Assembly: GCF_000166195.2 (NCBI RefSeq)
Contig: NZ_CM001403.1
Span: forward strand, 4,296,432-4,360,431
DNA length: 64,000 nucleotides
DNA from: Mucilaginibacter paludis DSM 18603
GTDB taxonomy: Bacteria > Bacteroidota > Bacteroidia > Sphingobacteriales > Sphingobacteriaceae
Direction of reading: 5' to 3'
In this document: piece by piece, positions 57,363 to 64,000 of the stretch
How positions within the stretch are numbered: the first letter of the stretch is position 1
How the letters are laid out: every line of letters begins with the position of its first letter
Position numbers and translations under genes: made by a program
The notes under the pieces: model-generated
The model's input: the letters and a program-made list of their open reading frames with translations, nothing else
Databases searched by the model: none
What the model was told of the DNA's origin: nothing

Positions 57363-58139
57363 ATGAAAAATATAGGTAAGGTTAGCCTTTTGGCTATACT
57401 CGGGCTATGCCTTTGTATGCATGGCTGGGCCCAGGACACTACAGCAAGAAAAACGGACACTTTAAATGCGAAAAAGTATAAACCCTTTGATGTTAACTTA
57501 CAGGTACGTAACCTGTATATATGGCGGGGTTTCAGGGTTTCAGATAGCCCAATTTCAGATGCCGACCTGCATTTCAGTACCCGCGACGGCAAATTGGCTA
57601 TCGGGCTGTGGGGCGGCGAAAGTTTCGACGGTGTTTACAAGGAGTTTGACTACTATATAAGCTATAAAACATCGGGGTTCAATTTCTCGGTTTGGGATAT
57701 TAATAATTTCACCAATTACCCTGATGCCAATTTGTTTAATTATAACCCGGCAAGCACTTCGCATTTTATTGATGTAACTGCCGGTTACCAGTTTGGAAAT
57801 AAGTTCCCTTTAAGCATTAATTGGAGCACTATTGTACAGGGCCGCGATACTTATACCAAAAGCGATGGCCAGCTGGCTAATGCGTATTCAAATTACGTAG
57901 CGCTCGACTACCGGCTTTGGAAAGACGGCCTATCGGATCTGCATATTTTTGCAGGCGGTGGTTTTGCTTTTGGCCGCGATGTTAATTTTTACGGCTCAAA
58001 ACCTAACATCGTGAATACAGGTATAACGTTGAACAAGGATTTAAAGATCTTTAGCTATCATTTACCGGTTGCGGCAACAGCCATGTTTAGCCCCGAGCAT
58101 AAATATGGAGCATTGCAATTGGTTTTTAACGTTTTTTAG
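57363..58139 (+). CDS. Outer-membrane beta-barrel protein in the glycerol operon
   Basis: The 258-aa protein has a signal peptide (cleavage after MHGWAQ) and a beta-barrel-like pattern: NLQVRNLYIWRGFRVSDSPI, GLWGGESFDGVYKEFDYYIS and the aromatic end GALQLVFNVF. It is 17 bp from glpF, so it probably belongs to the operon. A role as a porin or outer-membrane path for glycerol or a glycerol-phosphate compound is inferred from context. No named family is recognised. Confidence 0.8.
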   Translation: MKNIGKVSLLAILGLCLCMHGWAQDTTARKTDTLNAKKYKPFDVNLQVRNLYIWRGFRVSDSPISDADLHFSTRDGKLAIGLWGGESFDGVYKEFDYYISYKTSGFNFSVWDINNFTNYPDANLFNYNPASTSHFIDVTAGYQFGNKFPLSINWSTIVQGRDTYTKSDGQLANAYSNYVALDYRLWKDGLSDLHIFAGGGFAFGRDVNFYGSKPNIVNTGITLNKDLKIFSYHLPVAATAMFSPEHKYGALQLVFNVF

Positions 58140-58226
58140 TTACACCGCTAAAAATAATTCTGGTTATTAAATTTAACTATTGGGCAATATGGCATCATCA
58201 TTGATATCAATTGCTTAAAAAAAGCA

Positions 58227-58427
58227 ATGGGACTAATCAGATCATTAATAATAGGTGCAGCAGTAACCTACGGAATTAAAAAGATAACCAAGCCAAGAGC
58301 AGACGGAAGTTCAATATTGAGTGATATCAAGAACAATCCTAACGATCTGGTACAGAAAGCTAAGGACTTTATTTCAGGTAAAGCATCTGCGAAAACAGAT
58401 CCTCAGCGAGAACCTTACACTTTATAA
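58227..58427 (+). CDS. Small YtxH-like hypothetical protein
   Basis: This 66-aa protein has an N-terminal hydrophobic segment (GLIRSLIIGAAVTYGIKKIT) and an amphipathic, Lys-rich helix region (ILSDIKNNPNDLVQKAKDFI). It resembles small Bacteroidota YtxH-like stress proteins but the match is weak. A terminator follows the stop. Confidence 0.6.
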   Translation: MGLIRSLIIGAAVTYGIKKITKPRADGSSILSDIKNNPNDLVQKAKDFISGKASAKTDPQREPYTL

Positions 58428-58440
58428 AAAAGTTGTAGAA

Positions 58441-58482
58441 AAACAAAATGCTAAGCCCAAAAGCCTGGCGTTTTGTTTTTTA
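58441..58482. terminator. Bidirectional terminator
   Basis: AAACAAAATGC pairs with GCGTTTTGTTT (one T-G wobble), then TTT. It separates the small plus-strand gene from the minus-strand gene ending at 58480. Confidence 0.8.
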
Positions 58483-58713
58483 CATTCTTAAACGTAATGA
58501 AACCGAACGTCCCAATGCCTGAACCAATTCGGGATCCAGCGGTGTTTCGCCTCCATCCTGCACCCAACTCATTTTCAAATCTTTTTTTAATTTAACCGTC
58601 TCCCCGTTTACTAATAGTTCAAGTTGGGTTGTATTTTGATTGATTTGATTACTGTCGTTAATCTGATAAACGTAATCTTCGTCTTTAAATGTAATTCTTA
58701 ATGGTAGCCCCAT
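58480..58713 (-). CDS. Small hypothetical protein
   Basis: The 77-aa protein begins MGLPLRITFKDEDYVYQIND and is a soluble, beta-rich, acidic/polar sequence. The ATG at 58713 is chosen because the upstream extension from a TTG at 58764 is hydrophobic and unlike the rest. Similar small proteins are common in Sphingobacteriaceae, but no function is known. Confidence 0.65.
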   Translation of the reverse strand: MGLPLRITFKDEDYVYQINDSNQINQNTTQLELLVNGETVKLKKDLKMSWVQDGGETPLDPELVQALGRSVSLRLRM

Positions 58714-58810
58714 GTCACAATATCTTAGGCCATAAAGATAAACTAATAAACATAGCATGGGCAATCCCTGCGATGAATAATAAAGGTCGGCAAACGATAT
58801 AACGGCGTTT

Positions 58811-59251
58811 TTACCCAGTTACGACAGCTGTATCATCTGTTTCTGATTCGTTATTTATTTTAGGGTTCAATTTATAAATCAAAATGCCACAGCCAATTAC
58901 GAGGCAAACGCACCACATCATAATCAGTGTTGAGGGTTGTGGCATTAACATAAAGAAAATACCAAATGTAAGTACTGTTAGTATTTCGCCAATAACGAAC
59001 ACCCAAATTAAACGCTTAATCTTAGTGAGATTTAACTTGGCCAAACGCAGTGTAATAAGCCAAAAAATAATGAATGTGATGATGGACATCACTCCGCACA
59101 GGATGACTGCTATCAGGTACATATCGAAAAAACGCTCACGAGCTAACATGTTGCGACCTAATATTTCGGTCACCTTAAAAAATAAAAGTGGAGCCACAAG
59201 TACACTTGTGAGCCAAACTTTAAAGCAATAGGCAAAAACACTAAGTTTCAT
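58811..59251 (-). CDS. Four-TM membrane protein, unknown function
   Basis: The 146-aa protein has four hydrophobic segments (about 10-27, 43-65, 78-100, 106-124) and a short acidic tail. The ATG at 59251 (MKLSVFAYCFKVWL) is preferred over TTG at 59281. No family is recognised. It is 67 bp downstream of the histidine kinase gene on the same strand and may be cotranscribed with it. Confidence 0.65.
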   Translation of the reverse strand: MKLSVFAYCFKVWLTSVLVAPLLFFKVTEILGRNMLARERFFDMYLIAVILCGVMSIITFIIFWLITLRLAKLNLTKIKRLIWVFVIGEILTVLTFGIFFMLMPQPSTLIMMWCVCLVIGCGILIYKLNPKINNESETDDTAVVTG

Positions 59252-59318
59252 TTTTTGATCGGAATGGCATAGTGATATCAAATGTTCCTGTGAACTATAT
59301 TTTAAATCCGCTTGAGCT

Positions 59319-61097
59319 TCAGTTATTTTTACTTTTAGCCCTCATAATGTTTTCCAGTTTTTCTTTTAAATTCTCTGGCTCAAATGGCTTAAACAGGTAA
59401 TCATCCAGGTATGGGTTGCTACTCAATCGTTCAACATCCGTCCCTATCGATGCGGTTACGGCAATAATAGGGATAGGGTCCCTTTTATCAAGGTGCATCT
59501 CTTTAATTGTTTTGGCCGCCTCAAAGCCGTCCATCACGGGCATGTTGATGTCCATCAGGATCACATCATAATCGCTATGCCTGTAGGCATCTACGGCTTG
59601 CTGTCCATTATCGGCAACATCCGGAAAAATATCCCAGTTTTTTAACAGTTTTTTTAATACTATAACATTAATGGCATTATCTTCTGCTATCAAAATCTTC
59701 ATACGCGCAATGGAGATGCTGTTTTTTTCAGTTTGAACGATGCCGTTAATTTCGGGGATAACTATAGGATAATTCAGCTCAAAACTAAAAGTAGTACCCT
59801 GGCCTTCCTGGCTTGTAAAATTGAGTTTGCTGTTATGCAGTGCTAACAATCTGTTTACAATAGTTAGCCCCAGTCCTGTTCCATGATATTGCCTGCTGGT
59901 TTCTGAAGATTCCTGCACAAAAGGATCGAAAATTTTGGCCTGTTTATCAAGTGGTATGCCTATGCCGGTATCTGCAACCACAAAACGGATGGTGGCTATA
60001 GCTGGCTTGTTATAACTGCTTTCAACCTGAAAGCTAATGTAACCGCTCTGAGTAAATTTCACCGCGTTTTCGAGCAGGTTGAAAAGAATTTGAGTTAAGC
60101 GAATGGCGTCGCCTTTTAAAATGATGGTGTTGAGTGTTAAATCGGGTAAATAATTAAAACCAATTTCCTTAGCTACAGCCTTGGCCCTAAATGCGCCAAA
60201 TACATTTTTAAGTAATTCGCCCGGGCTAAATTCGTGGTTTTCAAGCTTCACGCTTCCGGCGTCAATCTTATTAAAATCCAGTATGTCGTTAATAATGGCC
60301 ATCAGGTTGGCCGCCGAAAAACGTAGGATCTCCAGGTTCTCAATTTGCTCAGGCTGTCTATTTTCGATAGATAAAATGTTGGTCATTCCAATTACAGCAT
60401 TCAAAGGTGTGCGCAACTCATGCGACATCGTGGAGAGGAAATTGGTTTTGGCGGCCGCCAGTTCTTCTGCCGCTTTTAGTGCCTGCTCCAGGTGTTGTTT
60501 TAATTTTTGCTCCCGAAGGTTGCTTTTTCTGAATGCCTTAAAAAAATGATAATGAATAAATACCAACAGTATAAAATTAAACACCAGTACAAAAACGAAT
60601 GCATACTGGTTAGAATTTATGGTTTGTGTGGGAAACCGGTAATCAAGAAAATACTGGAGGATGATGAGTACTATAACAGGGATAATGCTGGCTAACGAAT
60701 AAATAAGTCCCCATTTTGCGTCAAGAATGTAATAGCCACCGGTGATAACGAGGATAGTATATTGCACGGTTATGAGCGTAACTCCCTGGCGAAAAATGAG
60801 CGCGTTAGACCAAATGAGCAAAGTAATACAAACCAAAAACAAATGCCCGGTTATTCGCCAGTGTACTTTGGATAACAGGAGGCCCAAAGTGGTGGCAAAA
60901 AGAATTAAAAAGATAGCCATCCGTATAGCCACGGTGATACGGTGTGTTATCAAACTGAAGATGATGATAGCCACGCATAAAAACATGAACGCTAATATGG
61001 CTTGAGCCAATATGCGGATCCTCGCTTTGGAGAGCGTATCCTGTTCTCGGGATAATACCCCTTGAAACTTATTGTTGAAATAACGGGTAATATTCAT
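59319..61097 (-). CDS. Hybrid sensor histidine kinase / response regulator
   Basis: The 592-aa protein has six TM helices (about 30-185), then a HisKA domain with His226 in FLSTMSHELRTPLNAVIGMT and a HATPase_c domain with NLLENAVKFT (N box), VADTGIGIP (G1) and HGTGLGLTIV (G2). A C-terminal receiver domain (about 466-588) has phospho-acceptor Asp516 in DVILMDINMPVMDGFEA. No extracellular sensor loop is obvious, so it probably senses through its membrane helices. No separate output regulator gene is adjacent. Confidence 0.96.
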   Translation of the reverse strand: MNITRYFNNKFQGVLSREQDTLSKARIRILAQAILAFMFLCVAIIIFSLITHRITVAIRMAIFLILFATTLGLLLSKVHWRITGHLFLVCITLLIWSNALIFRQGVTLITVQYTILVITGGYYILDAKWGLIYSLASIIPVIVLIILQYFLDYRFPTQTINSNQYAFVFVLVFNFILLVFIHYHFFKAFRKSNLREQKLKQHLEQALKAAEELAAAKTNFLSTMSHELRTPLNAVIGMTNILSIENRQPEQIENLEILRFSAANLMAIINDILDFNKIDAGSVKLENHEFSPGELLKNVFGAFRAKAVAKEIGFNYLPDLTLNTIILKGDAIRLTQILFNLLENAVKFTQSGYISFQVESSYNKPAIATIRFVVADTGIGIPLDKQAKIFDPFVQESSETSRQYHGTGLGLTIVNRLLALHNSKLNFTSQEGQGTTFSFELNYPIVIPEINGIVQTEKNSISIARMKILIAEDNAINVIVLKKLLKNWDIFPDVADNGQQAVDAYRHSDYDVILMDINMPVMDGFEAAKTIKEMHLDKRDPIPIIAVTASIGTDVERLSSNPYLDDYLFKPFEPENLKEKLENIMRAKSKNN

Positions 61098-61600
61098 GGA
61101 AATGGTAGAATGTTTGCTAAAATAACAGATTTACAATGGATGTGAAAGCTCTATTGAGGCCGTAGGAAATAAAAAACTACTTTACAGGGGAATTTGCCGT
61201 TTTTAATTTGATTTGTTGACGTGCCTTTATGAAATAGACGCATTATTGCACTGTTAGTTTGATAGAGCGTGCTATGGTGACTATGCAAGTGAACACAAAA
61301 GCCATGAGTGCTTTTTTGCCAGATAAGCTCACTGTTTACTTTGGCTTATAAAACAGTGGGTTGAATAATAGGATTGAGATGAAGTTGTGTGCTATAAAAA
61401 AGGCGACCGTAAGCATAGCGAAACCCATGAAGGTATTACGTGATTATGCACTAAATATGACTTTGAGAGGTATAGCTTTTGGTACTGTGTTTCCCTATAG
61501 AATATCGCAAGATATATTGGCAAACAGGGATGGCATCAGCAGGCCAGCAAATGTATTTGAAATGGACCGGAATTATTTGGGTGAATAGTGTCCACAATTC
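61098..61600. other. Intergenic region, no gene supported
   Basis: A 75-aa plus-strand ORF (61361-61588) starts at TTG, has no family features and is not called. No repeat, terminator or RNA is recognised. Confidence 0.5.
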
Positions 61601-64000
61601 CTACTTGAGCAAATATTCCAGGTCAGTCATCGTCAGGTTTTTCACAAAGCTGTCTTCGCCACCAATTAAACTATCCGACAGCGATTTTTTCTTTTCCTGC
61701 AGGTTGATGATTTTCTCTTCAATGGTGTCGCGGCAAATCATCTTATAGGCAAATACCTTTTTGGTTTGGCCAATGCGGTGTGTTCTGTCTATAGCTTGCT
61801 GTTCTACAGCTGTGTTCCACCAGGGGTCAAATAAAATCACGTAATCAGCAGCGGTCAGGTTCAAACCCATATTACCCGCCATCAGGCTGATCAGGAAAAT
61901 ATTGGTGGTGTTGCCTTCCTCCTGGAAACTGTTTACCATTTCCATCCGCTGTTTGGATGGCGTTTGCCCGTCAAAATGGAAAAAGTCCAGCTTTAGTTCT
62001 TCCAGTTGCTTGGCCAGCAAATCAAGCATCTTAGTAAACTGCGAAAATACAAGCACCTTATGCCCCTTCAGGTTATTGAGCAGCTCATCTACAAGTACCT
62101 CTGTTTTAACCGAGTCGGGGCACCAAAAACCTTCGTGTTGTAGCAACAGGGGCGAGTTGCATACCTGCCTTAACCGGGTGATGCCCTGTATAATGGTTAA
62201 TTTACTTTTATCAAAACCTTCCTGCTCAATTTCCAGGAAAATTGAACTTCTGATCTGTTCCCGCACCTGGTCGTAATGGTCGCGTTGTTGTGCGCCCATG
62301 TCGCACCAGAGGATGAGTTCCGTTTTTTCGGGCAGATCCGGAGCTACTTGCTCTTTAGTGCGCCTCAATATAAACGGAGCAGTAAGCTTTTGCAGCGATT
62401 TAATTTTTACCGGGTCCTGGTCGCGGTCTATCGGCTCGGCAAAATTGTGTTTAAAAAACTCGTGGCTGCCAAACATTCCGGGAACCACAAAATTGAGCTG
62501 ACTGTATAAATCAACCGTATTATTCATGATGGGCGTTCCGCTCAGGGCTATCCTGGTTACAGCACTGATCCGGTTAACGGCCTTGGTGGTTAAGGCATAA
62601 GGGTTTTTAATCTGGTGGCTTTCGTCAACCACGGCCACGCAAAACGAAAGTTTTTCGAGCTCGTCAATATCTACACGCAGCGTGCCTAAGCTGGTAATCA
62701 CAACATCGTACGCCCCGGCTTGCAAATCACCTGCATTGCGTGCGCTTCCATAATACACATGGATGCGCAGGCCGGGCGCAAACTTTTTAAACTCTTGCTG
62801 CCAGTTATAAATCAGCGAAGCAGGGCCGGCTACCAAATGCTTCATTCCCGGATACTGCTCTAACTGATGCGCCAAAAAACAAATGGTTTGCAAGGTTTTG
62901 CCCAAACCCATATCATCAGCAAGGCAGGCACCGGCACGCAAGCGCGATAGGAGTACCAGCCATTCAAACCCTTTTTGCTGATAGGGGCGCAGTTGTTCAA
63001 CCTGTATAGTGGCGGGTAGCTCAAAAACAGGCTGCTCATCCGCCAGCCAGCGGTCCCACAGGTTCCACCAATCGTCACTTAAGGCAGGTTTAAGCAGGGC
63101 GGTTTGGTCTGTGTTATGTTGCTCGGTAACGGCCATCCAACGCTCAATCCGTATTTCGTTATCCTTTATCCTGCCGAGCCTCAAAACGTCTCCATATTGT
63201 TGCAGCCAGTTTTCATCCAGTACACCCAGGCTATCGTCGGCTAATAAAATGATATGCTGACCCGACAGCAGGATGCGTTGCAAGGTTAACAAAGGGATGG
63301 CTTCGTCGCCAAAACTCACCCGCATCAGCAGGCAGATCTCATGCTCGTTTTCGCCGTTGTTGATTTCCATTGTTGTTACGGGCCGATGTCCCGAAAAACG
63401 GAAATGCTTCAGCAGATCCATCCCCGTAACCGCAATGTTCATATCCAGCATGCTGCGGTAGGCTTTCAGAAACCAATTTTTTTTGCCAGCTTCTGCAAAG
63501 GGCAGAAAAAAATAACCATTGTTCTGCTTTTCAAAGCTGGGGTGAAGGCCGCGAAGAAATTGGCGAAGCTCATCTTCGGCCACCTGATCCCGCTTGATGG
63601 TATATGATTCACCATTTTTAAAGACCTCCGAACTATCCTTAAACCCGCCTTCTAATAAAAAGCCCTCGTAAAGCCACTGCGGCGTGAGCATTAAAAAAGT
63701 ATCATTCAGCTCGTTAACCATAACCTGGCTTTCGGGTTTCGAGCTGATGGTATTGCCCCCCAAAATAGCCCGGTTGATCTTGTAGTTTTCTTCCAGTTTG
63801 GATAGTACTGTTTTTCTGAAAGCAACTTCATCCTTGCCCGCGTCGGTTACCAGTTTGCTGTTGAGCCACTCCAGGGTTTGATAATCTTTATAAGCTAACA
63901 GGTAATACCTGTCGTCCTTTTCCAGTAAAAAATGAGAACGGTTAATTTCGCCCAGGGCGAAAGCATGACTACCCAGGGTTACGGCTGCGTTCATGCTTAA
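61601..64000 (-). CDS. SNF2-family DEAD/DEAH helicase (5' end outside window)
   Basis: At least 797 residues are visible, and the frame stays open to the window edge. It has an N-terminal substrate/regulatory region, then the two-lobe SNF2 ATPase: GACLADDMGLGKTLQTICFL (motif I), VVDESHQIKNP (motif II, DESH), ALSGTPIMNN (motif III), LVFSQFTKMLDLL, ISLMAGNMGLNLTAADYVIL (motif V) and QQAIDRTHRIGQTKKVFAYK (motif VI). Bacterial members of this type are usually over 900 aa, so the ATG at 63994 is probably internal. It likely remodels protein-nucleic-acid complexes; the target is unknown. Confidence 0.92.
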   Translation of the reverse strand, partial: LSMNAAVTLGSHAFALGEINRSHFLLEKDDRYYLLAYKDYQTLEWLNSKLVTDAGKDEVAFRKTVLSKLEENYKINRAILGGNTISSKPESQVMVNELNDTFLMLTPQWLYEGFLLEGGFKDSSEVFKNGESYTIKRDQVAEDELRQFLRGLHPSFEKQNNGYFFLPFAEAGKKNWFLKAYRSMLDMNIAVTGMDLLKHFRFSGHRPVTTMEINNGENEHEICLLMRVSFGDEAIPLLTLQRILLSGQHIILLADDSLGVLDENWLQQYGDVLRLGRIKDNEIRIERWMAVTEQHNTDQTALLKPALSDDWWNLWDRWLADEQPVFELPATIQVEQLRPYQQKGFEWLVLLSRLRAGACLADDMGLGKTLQTICFLAHQLEQYPGMKHLVAGPASLIYNWQQEFKKFAPGLRIHVYYGSARNAGDLQAGAYDVVITSLGTLRVDIDELEKLSFCVAVVDESHQIKNPYALTTKAVNRISAVTRIALSGTPIMNNTVDLYSQLNFVVPGMFGSHEFFKHNFAEPIDRDQDPVKIKSLQKLTAPFILRRTKEQVAPDLPEKTELILWCDMGAQQRDHYDQVREQIRSSIFLEIEQEGFDKSKLTIIQGITRLRQVCNSPLLLQHEGFWCPDSVKTEVLVDELLNNLKGHKVLVFSQFTKMLDLLAKQLEELKLDFFHFDGQTPSKQRMEMVNSFQEEGNTTNIFLISLMAGNMGLNLTAADYVILFDPWWNTAVEQQAIDRTHRIGQTKKVFAYKMICRDTIEEKIINLQEKKKSLSDSLIGGEDSFVKNLTMTDLEYLLK

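Noticed and set aside
61361-61588. 75-aa plus-strand ORF
   Set aside because: It begins with TTG, lacks recognisable motifs and is in a gap with no promoter seen.

Overview
The window looks like chromosome from a Bacteroidota bacterium of the family Sphingobacteriaceae, probably Mucilaginibacter or a close relative. The grounds are type IX secretion genes (a PorP/SprF protein and a large secreted protein with a gliding-motility C-terminal domain), DUF3127, a FeoB-associated Cys-rich protein, few Shine-Dalgarno sites, and promoters of the TTG-N20-TAnnTTTG type. The genus is an inference from general features, not from a search.

Layout. 1-5080: an rRNA operon (16S 3' part, tRNA-Ile, tRNA-Ala, 23S, 5S, terminator). 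5312-10260: a RibD-like reductase, a repeat-rich gap, a two-gene minus-strand unit of unusual tRNA-like RNAs with its own promoter and terminator, an Lrp/AsnC regulator, tex and a small membrane protein. 10440-16346: a VOC protein, a sugar acetyltransferase, pdhB, a three-domain GH18/NodB/GT2 polysaccharide protein and a 53-aa FeoB-associated protein. 16471-25168: an amidoligase-type cluster (two ATP-grasp proteins, a GCS2 ligase, a class I glutamine amidotransferase, two esterases) split by an IS4-family element that carries a small AbrB-like gene and a 28-bp palindrome. 25165-29321: an outer-membrane protein and mosaic dispersed repeats surrounding an IS110-family element and a candidate small RNA. 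29322-38542: housekeeping and hypothetical genes (HD hydrolase, TonB-like protein, RNA methyltransferase, DUF3127, AhpD/AhpC peroxide defence, a WG-repeat membrane operon, a lipoprotein, a GNAT acetyltransferase). 38546-50125: surface glycan genes (five glycosyltransferases, a methyltransferase, a flippase) interrupted by a T9SS pair. 50404-58427: a duplicated-LamG lipoprotein and a complete glycerol regulon (glpR, glpD, glpK, glpF and an outer-membrane barrel). 58480-64000: two small hypotheticals, a hybrid histidine kinase and a SNF2 helicase running off the window.

The strongest novel candidates are (1) the two tandem tRNA-like genes with about 40-nt structured variable arms, supported by paired substitutions and a promoter and terminator; (2) the IS4-family element with a divergent AbrB-like passenger and palindromic operator; and (3) the amidoligase/esterase cluster, which probably makes or modifies an unknown peptide-like compound. 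All calls come from reading the sequence alone. No database search or folding program was used.
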